Notes under the pieces: generated by a model
Seen by the model: the letters and a program-made list of their open reading frames with translations, nothing else
Told to the model about the DNA's origin: nothing
Databases searched by the model: none
Position numbers and translations under genes: made by a program
Shown: one piece after another, positions 46,151 to 58,745 of the stretch
How positions within the stretch are numbered: the stretch's first letter is position 1
Layout: each line of letters opens with the position of its first letter
Origin: Sweltsa coloradensis
Taxonomy: Eukaryota; Arthropoda; Insecta; Plecoptera; Chloroperlidae
DNA: 64,000 nucleotides
Direction: 5' to 3'
Assembly (NCBI GenBank): GCA_024449915.1
Contig: JAMZAV010000811.1
Location: 496,001-560,000 of the forward strand

Positions 46151-48794
46151 AAGGTTTGGCGACGTACATGCGTAGGACTCCGTGCGTACTTGTATTCTAG
46201 GTCAGAGCCTTGTTGATTCAAGTGGAAGCGTAACCACGGAACTTGGAAGGCGGTGATATTCAAACACGTGGATACAGCAATTAACCCGGGCAGTCGTTAC
46301 GTCACGATCTCTTAACCTTGTACTTGATCTTCAATTGTTTTAAACGGTTATGTCATGAGGTTGGAAGAGGTGGATACAATTTGTTGGTTGGTTTTACTGG
46401 GAATGTCGTAATGTCACAATCAATGGAGGTAGGCAGTGAGTCAGAGACAATTTAGAATTATTAAACGATCAATCTTCATACATTTAGCGTCAAGTTGGAA
46501 TAAGTGATGTTTTTCGAATACCTACATACATCTCTCAATTTACCGGTCGTCACTAAGAGAATCGTTTACAAAATAACATAAGACCAGCCTGAATAACAAT
46601 TCCAATGGCAACCTCTTTCAAATTTTTTATTGGTATTGATGCATTGATGAAAGTTTTGTTACGTGCATATTTTAATATTTTTTTAAAGTTATAATAGTTA
46701 ATTTGGGACATATTTAGAACAGTTTACAGCAATATATTTATAGATTACAAATATAAAGTTAATTAACGGATGCCAACGTTTTCTTTTGCACATCAACACA
46801 AATTTTGAAAATATATCGAAAAGTCATAATATGCTTGTGAAATGGAAACATTTTTTTCCAATTGGTTAAAAGCCACCTGTTGAGCCTCCGGTCTTTATAA
46901 ATTCATTGCCGCAAGAGGGCGAAAAAAAAATTAAATCTATGCCAGAATCGTCACCTTGTCTGTAAGTGTTCCATTCGTTTAGGATCGGCCTCTACCGTAT
47001 GAGACATAGGAGAAGACAAATATTATTTAAAATCTGTGTAGACACAGGACTCGAACCTAGACATCATCAGGGAATGTGGTTGTGTTGTGATTGACACACC
47101 TGACTTCCGATATTTACGTCTAGAAATCAGTCTTGAATAGAGAAGGTTGTCATGGAAGTGGAGCAAGGCGATATGAAAAGAGAGAGAGAGAGAGAAATAT
47201 GGCAGTTGATAGCTTTGTTTGTCTCATCTGATGAATCAGTACCTGCAACCTGTAGTTATGACTAATGAGTAAAAAAAGTCAGGATGTTTCAATCATCATG
47301 TGATCAATCATAGCTTCTTATTCGAAGTGTAATAAACTCTCTGATAACTATATTTAATTAAGAATTTATATCTTCCTCAAGCCTGTAATAAAGTAATACC
47401 GTATACAGTTGATTAAAATACTGTTCTTAGTGAACACTGCGCCATTAACGCGTGATAGCCTCATTGAATATGATTAACAATAGGCCATAAAACTTGTTAA
47501 CACTCTATATAAACTTACGAAGACAGCAAACAGTTGTGAACTAGATCATGTATTTGCATATTGTATAAAGAAAAGAAAATTAAAAATTAATTTATGAGCA
47601 AATCGTGCAGATGTTTTGTGAGTTGTAATAACTCGCACAACAATAAGAACAAATAGTTGATGTGGTGGTTAAGTCACGAGTTGCCAACAACATTATAAAT
47701 AAATATTATTATCATTGGTACAATGTTTGCTGATCCAATTTGTGGCGTTGTTAAGCAAATATTAGACTAAACATTTTTATTTTACAATAACCACAACTCA
47801 ACAGCAACTGTCTCCTTATTATCTACTTAGTACATACTTTAGTGCCAAGTTAAGAAGAGTGCAGGCTCGTATCCCGCCACATGCCTTCTACGTTAAAATC
47901 TAATTTCATGATTGTCTAAGGCTAGGACCTCAGATGTTTATAGCAGTAGAACCGTTCGTAACTGTGTATGTTATCTCACGTCTATAACTTTTTATTATTA
48001 CCGAATATCACAAGAAGTAACAACATTGTGTACTATGCATTTGATGTACAGAATAATTATATATCAAATGAAAGACACATTAAAATAACGATATAAAAAT
48101 AGAGTGTGCCCTTATCAATTTAAAAATCATAATTACATTCAGTGGTACTAAAGCTCTTCGAACGCAATTATTGAGGCGTTGATGGATGAGAGATTTTGGT
48201 CAGTTGAGGCGATGCCAACTTCACCAGACCATGTAACTATTGATTTTGTTTTAATCAATTTTTTTGGGTAAGGAAATTGTTGAAAGTCTCACAGCATCGA
48301 TTATTCACGAAAAATATGTCTTTAAATACATTTAAAAACGTATAAGATTATGAGGTATTTTTTCAGGGTATTTCGAAGGTTCCCTGTATCCCTGATCATT
48401 TTCAACTTAATTGTTAGACAGACAATTGTCCTGCAAAAGCTACCAACGAAAACACACTCACTAGTCAAAGTAATTCTTCACTTTGCTCAACAATTAAAAT
48501 ATTAGCAATAACCACGATAATTAAGTTGATAGTAATGAGTTAGGTAATGGTTAGTCTCAAGGACAACGGATAAGTAAGAATTATCATAATATGTAAATAT
48601 GTTCAGGTCTTCTTTACATGGACAAACCGAGTACTGGCGCATGCAAGGTTAGGTACTAGACGACTCATCACAGGCGGTAGACAGTTTTTCAATTGCTTTT
48701 TAAGTTAATGGCTTTGTAGATAAACAGGTTTAAAAAACGTTATAGATTTCATATTACTAGGATTTATTGTTTATTTTTGTTTATTTGGATTAAG

Positions 48795-49115
48795 AGCGCG
48801 TCAACCGTTAGGTCATAATGCACGACTCTAGCCTAGGGGATGGGGAGGAGGGCCCATGCTGGTCAGAACCAGCCACGGGTAAGGAGAGGAAGGAGGGTCG
48901 CGATCGTCATTGTCTTTGTCATCGTTCGTGGTGTCATTGTCGTCATCGTCGTCAAGGGAAGGGGGCAAGGTCCCCGACGACGATTGCCAGAGCTCGCCTC
49001 TAGTTTCGGGTAGTAAAATACTACCCTCTTACAAGCTGATGTTTGCGAGGTGGACTTTTTCTCTTGAATCGCCTTTACGATTAGCAGAGCCATGCTCTGC
49101 GCCAATTTCTTAAAT
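48795..49115 (+). repeat. Element C, copy 2, left arm of an inverted pair
   Basis: Runs GCGCGTCAACCGTTAGGTCA, ATGCTGGTCAGAACCAGCCA, a CATCGTCGTCAAGGGAAGGG block, GCCAGAGCTCGCC, and TGTTTGCGAGGTGGAC. It is the reverse complement of 49435-49795 over most of its length. Confidence 0.85.
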
Positions 49116-49434
49116 AAAAACACTTTAGTTAGCCTAAAACCTAAAGATATACTGGTGACCAGAATAGAACTAGAGTGCCTCGAGCTACATAGACTTACCG
49201 CATGAAGATGCGTTCCTACGTTCTTTGCAACACTAGCCGTAGAAGTGAAGTGAGGAAAATGGTCATATTTAGATAAATATCATCAATTACAATCCACTTT
49301 GAGATAATGGTGCTGTGTACGGTAATATACAAGAGCAATGCAAACACAACTTTCAAATAGATATGCAGACATCTGGTGTGGCCCAAGTTGGTTCTACGTA
49401 TAAACTCTTTGGTTGTGACCCTCTGCAGGTGATT

Positions 49435-49795
49435 TTATAGGCTCTCTGGGCCCGGGGTAGAATTGGCCCCGAGCATGGTTCTGCTAATCGTGAAAGGCGA
49501 TTCAAGAGAAAAAAACACCTCGCAAACATCAGCTAGCAAGAGGGGAGTACATTAGGCCTACTCTCCGAATCTAGAAGCGAGCTCTGGCAATCGTCGTCGG
49601 GGACACTTCCCCTTCCCTTGACGACTTACCCGACGACGATGACAATGACACAACGAACGATGACAAAGACAATGACGACCACGACGTGAGAAACCCCCCT
49701 TCCTTCCCCTTACCCATGGCTGGTTCTGACCAGCATGGGCGCCTCCTCCCCACCCCCTTAGGTTAGAGTGGTGCATTATGACCTAACGTTTGACG
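49435..49795 (-). repeat. Element C, copy 3, right arm of an inverted pair
   Basis: Plus strand begins CTCTGGGCCCGGGGTAGAAT and ends GACCTAACGTTTGACGCGTC, i.e. copy C reversed. It contains extra sequence absent from the left arm (TTGGCCCCGAGC). Confidence 0.85.
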
Positions 49796-49844
49796 CGTCC
49801 TTAATCAAAAAAAAAAAATAAGAATAAAAATAAAAATTTAGAAT

Positions 49845-50030
49845 ATTATTTGGACAATGTGAAGAGAATGAACAAGAACTGTGAAAGAGGACTCAATCCC
49901 AGAATTCATCGTAAATGATTAAATACGATATCGAAAAAACTTTCATTTGGTATTTCTGGTGGCAGAAATCGACCCTGCGACCTCCCGAATTGGAGTCTCG
50001 CACTTTATCCAACATCGGTCATCGAAATAA
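49845..50030 (-). repeat. SINE family A, highly diverged minus copy
   Basis: GACCTCCCGAATTGGAGTCT and GAGGACTCAATCCC remain. The B box is mutated. Confidence 0.55.
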
Positions 50031-50347
50031 AATTATATAGCGCTGTCAATGGACAACGACGAAATGTCAAGGTGCGCTATATCCACTTAGGCTCACTAGC
50101 CATAAGCTCCCAAATAAACGCGGTGAAATTACCCCCGAAAAACGTATCAATTAATAATCTAAACACAATTACAACTCGTCAATGTCTTGAGAAGTGACAA
50201 GGTCGTACGTTTTTATGACTTTCTTAAGTAGGTCAATCACATGTCCACATATGGTCATCTCCAACCAGGAATGAAATTAAATTGTTCGTAGGAAATGTGT
50301 CCAGGGTCGGCATGTGCCTCTTCTGCGGTGATGGCTATAGGTATCAA

Positions 50348-50595
50348 CCGACAGTGTTGGCTCGGGCGCTAAGCGCTCGACTCTGATTCGGGAGGTCCCG
50401 GGTTCGAATCCCGTCGAGACCGGCAATCCAGACTGAAGGTTTATTCCGAGGTTTTCCTCGGTCGTTAATGCAAATGCAAGGGATTGAGTCCTCTTAAACA
50501 GCCCTCGGACATCCCTTCACAATTGTCCTATCCGCAAAATACCTAGTAAGACACTGTGAAGAGGGGCATGAATTGCACCCTGGGCAGGCTTTACA
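50348..50595 (+). repeat. SINE family A, best full-length copy
   Basis: About 248 bp. Head TGTTGGCTCGGGCGCTAAGC (A box, 50355-50374), B box GGTTCGAATCC at 50401-50411, then CGTCGAGACCGGCAATCCAG, CGAGGTTTTCCTCGG, GCAAGGGATTGAGTCC, CAGCCCTCGGACATCCC, and the end GAATTGCACCCTGGGCAGGC. It serves as the reference for this family: polymerase III promoter boxes plus a conserved unrelated tail define a tRNA-derived SINE. Confidence 0.93.
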
Positions 50596-50614
50596 AAAAA
50601 ATATTTATTATGTG

Positions 50615-51035
50615 GTGGGAAGAGAATTAAAAGGAATGTCCAAATTTAATTCTATTTTCAGCAGGAGGGCTAAAAGCAGCATTCGCCTTTTGTCAAAAAA
50701 AAAGCTGCGAAAAGAATTCGAGTAGGATTTCCGTTGGTGGGAAACGAAACTCGTGACCCTTTGAAAACCATTTTTGTACAAAAACCTAGTGGGAAACTTG
50801 CCGAAGGTCAATTATATGTCAATCTTTAAGCGTTTAACTAGATATCATTCAGTTATACTGCACTGGGAGATAGTTGGGAAAGGAATGTCAAAGGGCTGTT
50901 TTAGAAGACTCAACTTTTCGAATTCACATTTCTGAATGAAATATTAACAAACCTTCTTTCAAGATTGACGGTGGCGGGTATCAAACCGTGACCTCCCGAA
51001 TAAGAATCTCGCGCAAAAAATTTAGCTTGGCCTAC
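50615..51035 (-). repeat. Two diverged SINE family A copies in tandem
   Basis: 50615-50815 and 50870-51035 both read on the minus strand as degraded family A: AAAGGAATGTC, TTCAGGAGG-like remnants, GTGACCTCCCGAATAAGA and CTCGCGC in the second. Together with the neighbours they form a SINE cluster. Confidence 0.5.
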
Positions 51036-53491
51036 CCCTACACACACAAACTAATTTAGATAGGCCTACCCCGACACACACAAACTTACCTCCTTCCCTA
51101 TCGTTCTGTATTTTTCCCAATCTGCAAACTCTTCTCAATAATTTCACATTCTCAAGTCCAAGGTAATTGTGAACTCTGTGCGCGTCTGGAGTCTAGGAAG
51201 TTGACGTAATAACTAATAAGCCAGCCTGGGTCTCGGGCAAGGTCGGCTCTTTACGGAGATTGCCGAAGAAAGTGAGTCATGGGCACATACCTACACACGG
51301 TCATAGGTGCGTGGATACCTCTATGGTAAATCATGCGCGCGCACGGGACCGTACGTTATCAATGCACGTGATAATTACAGTAAAGTTGTTTACTTATTGG
51401 TGTAATTTATTTGGTCAGGCTGTATGAATGGGATCAACGAAGCTGTATGCTGGGAGGGCAATCCTTGAAGAACGGAAATATGATTACTGTGAACCGTTTT
51501 TTTTTTTTTTTACTTTTAACCGTTTAAAGGTCTTTAACAAAATCTACACTAATTTTGTCCGCTAGGTTTGACGAATTTAAATTCATAAGGTATACACAAC
51601 GTTTTGGAGGAATTTAGGATAAAATTCAAAATATAAAATAAAAGTGTGTGTATAAAAACAGAAAATACTCTCAATACTTGGAGTTGGACATCCTGGTTAT
51701 TTCGTTTGCTTATTGAAGACTTTAGTGGAATGAAAAAATCTAAACAAAATCTTATTTCAGCCACAACACTCAAATTTGGAATCCAAAATCAGCAAATTGT
51801 TCGGGAAATCGAATTGAAAAAAAAAATCTTGTACTTATAGTGCAAAATAAAAGCCCTATAGGGTCACGGAGAAGAAAATTGTTCAAGAGGTATTACATTT
51901 ACACTCAATCCTTCAACGCGCATATACATATTTAGAGTGTTTGCCGCGTTCACTGAGTCTTGACTTGAATTGACTTTAGCATAAATAATAATTGTTGATA
52001 GGTTTCATTATCTACGACAAGGTGATAATAAATTCACTCGTAAACAATGCAAGTAAAAACATCCTCACTCCTCACAACAAGAGCTCAGGTTTACAGATAT
52101 GAAGACTTCTTCTTCAGCCTAAGGCTAACCCAGGGCGTCGCTCTGCTAGGTAATCACATTCCAGACGCTTCGAGCACGTACGTCTGCTGCCTAGCCTGGT
52201 CAACAGGAAGCTTGACACGTGACGTTTCATAACACACGTGTCGTTTAGCTCGAGCTGTGCTGGCTTGGCGTTTTTATGTTGGTACATTCACGGTTGAAGA
52301 TAATAACAATCACAAGGCGAATTATAAACTTCCTGGTTAGTCATGAAGCGAATTATGGTTTGGAACTGTCATTAAAACAATTTAACTTTAGCTAACTAAT
52401 TATTTCCCATGGGAATGTACAATCAACATATTATTTAAACTTGAACTGTTGGACAACATATTATTATGTTCCTAGGACAAGTTAGCCTTACTTTAAAGTG
52501 GATTTTACTTTATACAATATTAACTATCAATAGTTTCGAGTATGTTTACCCTCACAATAATATTACGATTATATTGATTCACTGAAGCAGTTGTATTGAT
52601 TGACAACAAAACTTTGGTGCACATTTTATTGTCTATACCGAGAGTCGCCGTGCACGTGCCAAACAATTTCGACAAATAGTGATTTATGTTGAAGACATAC
52701 TCACTCTGTTTTTATAATTATTATGGAGTATTTGTTTTGGGACATTGTTTTGCATATTCAAATACATAAATTATAATATTATAGGCCCTGCATTATTTAA
52801 ATATAACGTAGTGTAAATTTTCCTATTTCAGCACAAACTTTATGAAATTGGGGGAAGTTTGTTGATTGTTGCACATGGAGTATTACAACTGCCATTTTAA
52901 TGAATTTGTTGTAGATTATTGTTTCTAAATTGTATTGATTTGTTATTTCATTGTATTTTTATTCTTGCAACTCGGATAATGCTCAGTGTAAGTGCTAATA
53001 AACATAAATGTGGAAAAAGTAAAATTGAACCATCTATAATATACCACTGTGCGGTAGGTATATTTTTTTTTGACTAAACTTTGTATTATTATACATTTTC
53101 TTACGATTATTGAGTTGGAAGTTAGCAATGGGTTTCGAGCTGAGCTCGTGACTGCTAACCTTGCTCTTTAGTGCATTTTGTGACTGATATGGAATAAAAT
53201 ACAAACAACATAAGTTCAGAAAGAAACCATACTTATGAAATTACTAGCTGGCAGGCATGTTTCAAATTTTTCAGCACATTTCAGTCACATAATATTATGA
53301 CAATTTACTTATTTTATAAACAGTAACTATAGGAACTATGAAGGAACCTTTCATAGCACGTTTCATTAAATAGGATTAAATCATAAAAGTTTTAAAAAGT
53401 TTAATTTTTTTAAATAAATAAATTTTTAGTATTAAGAATCTGACAGAAAGGTCAAAACATCCAAATCAGTCTGCATTTTGTCACTGATTTA

Positions 53492-53884
53492 TAGTGGCGT
53501 AACTACTACGGGGGGCGAAGGGCGACTGCCCCCTTAAATTTGGTCAGAAAGGGGCGAGTGCGGGCACAATTTCTCTTGTACATATAAGGTATTTATTGAG
53601 ATTATATCTTTTGTAAGGTATTTGTCAAAAAAAAAAACTCGTCAAAATACTTTAATCACACTCTTGGAATCGAATTTCTTTCCGGGGCTGAGTGCCCCGG
53701 ACCACCATTGTTCCCAATCGTGTACTTTACCCAGAAAATATCCTATATAAATTATCTTTGGATGACACCACTAACTGTATCCACAAACCCCTTCACTAGT
53801 TGGCTGATCAATGATCTTTGGAGATTGCAAAAATGTTCGTCCCCCCCCCCCCCCCGCGAAAAACAAGTGCTAGTTACGTCACTG
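53492..53884. mobile_element. MITE-like element with short inverted termini
   Basis: The left end TAGTGGCGTAACTACTACGG and the right end, read inward on the minus strand as CAGTGACGTAACTAGCAC, are imperfect inverted repeats. Both are followed by a G-rich run (GGGGGG; a 15-C run on the plus strand at right). The interior is AT-rich with no transposase. Flanking CTGATTTA and CAGTAATTTA are suggestive of, but not exact, target duplications. Confidence 0.65.
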
Positions 53885-56059
53885 CAGTAATTTATATAAT
53901 AACGTGGCAAATCTGCTATGAACGACGAGGCGTTTATTTATTCATTACTAACAATACAAAGATGAATTCACATGTAATGATTTATAGCTGTGGATATAAG
54001 AACGCGCAGAACTTTACAATATAGAGTTAAGAAATGTTACGTCTTACTCCCACTTAAACTCACGATTGTTGTCTAATAACAGGTACAATCTTAGTGCATC
54101 CCTAGTAATCATCACTTCCCGTCTCCCTGTGGAAGAATAGACCGAGCGTCTTTCAGACTTGGGAAGACTTTCGTTTGTTGTGTTATTCCCACAATAATTC
54201 CACGTTGTTAATGACTATTAGTCTGGCTTAACGAGATGTCATATCTTATTGTCATGGTCTAAGCAAGGTCAGCGCGGTAATTAGTCCGAGCCCCGGACGA
54301 GCGAAGCCTACCATTCGACTCTTAAGAAACTTGTGTTAACTTAATAAACTATGCTAGTTTCCTACATAATTCGTTTTAGAGTGGGCTGTTTACTATTTTA
54401 TTTGGAAATTTTAAATCCATGGCAAAGTTTTAGTTTGTGCACTTTTTATTATTTTTTCTATCTAAAATAGTAAATTAGTACAAAATTTTGAAAAATTGAC
54501 ACCAAAGACGCGGGATATTCCGGACGCCAACCGAATCGACACCTATCACAATTTTAGTATAGGTAATCCAATATTTTAGAACCAATTTATATGAGTTAAA
54601 ATGCTCGAAGTGCCGATTTTTTGGACAATGATACAGAGATCTCTACAATTTTTGACAATTTTTGTAAATTTTTAAATTCTTGTTTCCAAAACTGCAGAGC
54701 TTTTTTTGTTTAAGAACGATAAATGCATTTTTCTTTTCCTCCTCCAAACGGAACCAGGAACATCTACTAATCTGTGAGTCTCGAAAACTTGCAGCACCGC
54801 ATCTTATCATCGGTGATAACGAAAACCGTGATAATGGGGTTCATAGTTTGAAAGAGTTGAAATTACTCATCTCTTCTGGTTATCTATTAAATTAGGTCTA
54901 ATTTACTTAACACATTCTCGTCACTTCCTTAAACCAATGAGTTGAACAAAGTGCATTGAGACAATGTACTGAAATTGTCAGGAAATACATTCTGATGAAT
55001 GAGGATCAAATTTAGTGTTTGATACGATGAAACAAGTTTTACGTATTCTGAAGAGTACGAGTTCCTTTAGTCATTGTTTTTGTCCTTTGGACTTTTTGTT
55101 TACTTTCATCTTCAATTTCGATTTGTTTAGTATTTGTTTAGACATTATCTCCCGATTGTTATAGGCCCTAGAAAGTACTGACCTAAAAATTACACATTAT
55201 AGCAGGGAACAACGAATAAATGCACAAGACGCAATATTGTAGGATACATTTTGTAGGGGTCAACAAACCCTCATATGAAACTTAATTGGCTAGGTTTGTT
55301 AGGTGGACGAGAAAAATGGGTTGATTGATTTGTTGTTTTGTTATTTGATAATTTTACAGCTATAAATTTACATTTATGTATTCTTTATGTTATTTTTTGG
55401 GAAAGAACTCAAAAGACAACCCTATGATTAAATCATTAACTTTCAATAACAGCCATATTATGATAATTGATTTAAACTGACGATATGTGTGTCCATACGA
55501 CACATTTTAATTAAGTCTGTTTAAAATTAATAATACATTTCTTTGGTGACATTAATCGAATCAACACTGGTGACTACTAAGTACTCGGTCAATACGCTGA
55601 TGCCTAAAGTGCTGACAGTGTGCATGTCGTCAGCGAAGGGTGAACGAACGGGACGCAATGAAGCAAGCTGTGATAAAACATTTCGCAAGGGACAAACGAA
55701 GAACCTAAATTGTTAAAATGTAATCTTTGCGGTAGAACACTATTAAGATGGGAGTAACAAAACGTTTTTAAAGATAATTTCGTGCTCTTCTTTAACACTG
55801 GTTATGGCTTTGATGCGAAAATATTCAACGTTATCCTACGCCACGCTGCGTGAGGAGCACTTTCAGTTATGTTTGTATTTAGTTATTTGACTAATTTTGC
55901 TAACAATAAAATATGTTTTTTCCGGAAACCATGACCATTGACTATTATATCCATACGCCCCTCTTCAGTTGAAGGTTCTTGTGAGCGAATGCCCACTGAA
56001 CATTTTACGGGGCACGATATCAAAATTTTCTTTTTGGATTTTTGAAAAATCTTGAAAAA

Positions 56060-56150
56060 CCTATAAATCATTAATGCCGATCTCAGGAATCGAACTAGCA
56101 ACCTCCCGAATAAGATTACCTCGTCTACCACGCAAGCTACTCCTTTCGGT
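56060..56150 (-). repeat. SINE family A head fragment
   Basis: Minus strand GTTCGATTCCTGAGATCGGC and ATCTTATTCGGGAGGTTGC identify a tRNA-like head. The remainder is lost. Confidence 0.55.
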
Positions 56151-56413
56151 GTACAAAACAAACCGACATTCACAAGAATAAGAAATTACATTAATCACTT
56201 TCTCACAACAATTTGAAAGCAATAGGCATATTTACCGTCAAAAAACGCGATGTTTACAAAAGCTTACACTTGACACCCCTCCCTTTTAAGGTTCCTTCCA
56301 CTAACCGTACAAGCAGAACGAATCATTCACCCAGAATGCGAGCCTCTCAAGTCACAACACAGGTATGAACACAAAGCACGCACGATATTAAAACTATGAA
56401 CACCGACACTCAC

Positions 56414-56530
56414 CTTGCCTCCGTCCTTGCCGGTCGACGACTAACTGCGATCACTCGCGCCTCTATCTCCCTCTCACTCTCTTTCATAACTCTACTCTTG
56501 GCCAATCACAGATAACAATGCCTCGCACAC
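56414..56530 (-). promoter_or_regulatory. Candidate promoter and non-coding first exon of the C2 gene
   Basis: A CpG-rich island reading on the minus strand GTGATTGGCC (an inverted CCAAT box), a purine-rich GAGAGTGAGAGG tract, CGCGAGTGATCGCAGTTAG, and ending GGAGGCAAG/GTGAGTG at 56413, a perfect splice donor. The next usable acceptor followed by a good ATG on this strand is the C2 exon 1 at 40658. No coding exon lies between, so a 5' UTR exon is the simplest reading. It remains inference. Confidence 0.4.
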
Positions 56531-56740
56531 ATCATGACGTCACATCGCAAGTGATGGACAGACTGAAAAGTGGCAATTAGTACCCGACATAGATGATAAT
56601 AATAATGTGCCAAAGAATTGTATGTGTGTTTGCCATTTCAAGTGGCAGGATGGGTTAGATTGGCTTTGTTGGCAGCGGGGACGATCTGGTGCTATTAACC
56701 AATTAGAGATGGTCTTATCCTGAATAACAGTCGGGGCTAC

Positions 56741-56945
56741 AGATGGGTGTAAGGCCTAAAGTAAAGTGTACACCCTCGACCAGATGGGTGTAAGGCCTAA
56801 AGTAAAGTGTACACCCTCGGACAGATGGGTGTAAGGCCTAAAGTAAAGTGTACACCCTCGGACCAGATGGGTGTAAGGCCTAAAGTAAAGTGTACACCCT
56901 CGACCAGATGGGTGTAAGGCCTAAAGTAAAGAGAACAACCTCGAC
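56741..56945. repeat. 41-bp tandem repeat, five units
   Basis: Units start at 56741, 56782, 56823, 56865 and 56906 (AGATGGGTGTAAGGCCTAAA). Each of the first four holds GGGTGTA...TACACCC, a perfect 7-bp inverted repeat around a 17-nt spacer. The fifth unit has lost the right arm. Confidence 0.95.
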
Positions 56946-57077
56946 CAGAGTAAATCAAGGGATGGGCCTGGGGTTAGCAAATACAACTAGATTGCTTGAT
57001 AAATTGTTCTTATGGTCGATGGTGTGCATCAGTTTTACCTGGTATAACCCTCTTCAGAAGATAAAAGCTATAATTTC

Positions 57078-57316
57078 ATGTGTAGCTCAAGTGTAAAGTG
57101 CGAGGATGATTCGGGAGGTCACGGGATCGAATTCCGCCACTTTAACAATCCTTACTGAAAGTTTTTCCAAAGTTTTACGAGGTAAATGCGAATTATGGAT
57201 TAAATCCTCTTTAACAGCCATTGGAAATTTCCTTCACAAATTCCAAAAATACGTAAGCTACAGACATGTGAAGTGGGGCATAAATTGCACCCTGGGCAGG
57301 TTTCCCACGATAAATT
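57078..57316 (+). repeat. SINE family A, plus copy
   Basis: GTGTAGCTCAAGTG head, CGGGATCGAATTCCG B box, TAACAATCCTTACTGAAAG, and end AAATTGCACCCTGGGCAGG. It belongs to a slightly different head subtype from the copy at 50.3 kb. Confidence 0.82.
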
Positions 57317-57804
57317 AAAAATATCCGGTAGGTTGGTAATTATGTTTTAGGATAGTTATGAAGAAATTATCAAGGTTTGTTAGAAGAGTTTAGCCCATTT
57401 TTCAACTACGACTGAAGAACAGTCCTTAAAACTGAATAATTCGGGACTTCAGGTTGGTAGCACAAGCCGTAAACCTCCCAACTCCAGAGAGTGAATAATG
57501 TTACCTCTGTCGATAAGTAAAGGAATCCTGAATTGAAACTGGTTTCTAGATTTGAATTTGTTTTTGGAGAAGACTAGATCACGTTTTGTCGGTTCACTCA
57601 GTGGCCTTGAATGACTTCGTGCCCGTGAAACAGTTGAAACGCTATTGTTTGACTAGGCCTATACATAAAATTGCGAATTAACTTTAAAGACAGTCACCAT
57701 TTTATTAAAAACACAGAAGTTATAAAAATAAATTATATTTCATGTATAATTTAAAAAAAATTGTTTATTATTTCTCGTATAAAACCTACGTTAAGAGTAT
57801 GTGT

Positions 57805-58100
57805 TTTTAAAGGGAATGTTCAAGGGCTGTTTTAGTGGACTCAATCTTTTGCATGATAAATATTTTTTTCAGTCAGGATTGCTGGTAGCAGGATCGAACT
57901 GTTACCTCCCAAATCATAGTCTCACTCTTTATGTCGGGTAGTTGGGAAAGGAATATCCGAGGGACTCAATCCCTTGCATTTGCATTAACTACTGAGTAAA
58001 ACCACGGAAAAACCTTTAGTCAGGATTGCCGGTCTCGACGGGATTCGAACCCGCGACCTCCCGAATCAGTGTTTCGCGCGTTACACTTGAGCTACGTACA
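57805..58100 (-). repeat. Two adjacent minus-strand SINE family A copies
   Basis: 57805-57935 (diverged; GATCGAACTGTTACCTCCC) and 57940-58100 (GGATTCGAACCCGCGACCTC, perfect B box on the minus strand). Both lack the 3' tail. Confidence 0.75.
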
Positions 58101-58639
58101 TATCTTTCTAGCACAACAAAGAAATGTTGCGTCATATACATTGTTAAATAAAATAATACATTAATAAATTTAATTATAATCTGCATTTTTTTAACAAAAT
58201 TAAATGTCCAATTAAAAATTCGCTCGCTCAACAAATCCAGCTACACATAGAGTCTGGACCACTTTTCGACCTTCAATTTTTACCCCAAAAATATTTTTGG
58301 AACAATGTTAACAAGGAATGAGTGCATGTCGATATCAGGGCAATTTTAATATTTTAAATATCTTTACTTACGCAAGCTTAGCAAATTACTACAAATTATC
58401 AGTTTGGTGGCATATTTACGGTCAGATTATAACAAATGGGCAATTGTTAAAAAAATGTGCTCTGATAGCGCAATTTGAACGTTCTTACTTAACATTATGG
58501 TGCAAACCATAACCCGATAGGACAAACGATAGAGTTTCCAAGTGATCCAGACTCTGCGTTCTGCGTAAAAACCTAGGCTGAGGATGCTCTTCTGCAGGTG
58601 GCTAACTTGGAATAGGGTTTGAGGATGACTGGGAGGAAT

Positions 58640-58745
58640 GGCATAAAACCCAACCCTCATTCGCCTCATGACCCATGGAACACATTTAATCCGGATTGAC
58701 GGTGGCGGGAATCGAACCGTCAACCTCTTGAACAAGAGTTTCCAA
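58640..58745 (-). repeat. SINE family A fragment
   Basis: AATCCGGATTGACGGTGGCG and GGAATCGAACCGTCAACCTC correspond to the B box and post-B-box block in reverse. Confidence 0.6.

Larger units (their letters stand above)
40657..56413 (-). other. Probable 5' UTR intron of the C2 gene, repeat-rich
   Basis: No coding exon is seen in 15.8 kb. It holds a second-family SINE copy (42.1 kb), a perfect hairpin (42.52 kb), three copies of repeat D, an inverted pair of element C, several SINE A copies and a MITE-like element at 53.5 kb. The intron status depends on the proposed first exon at 56.4 kb. Confidence 0.35.

Noticed and set aside
50355..50425. Possible tRNA gene
   Set aside because: A and B boxes are good, but no acceptor stem closes and the same head occurs with a conserved non-tRNA tail many times, so it is a SINE.
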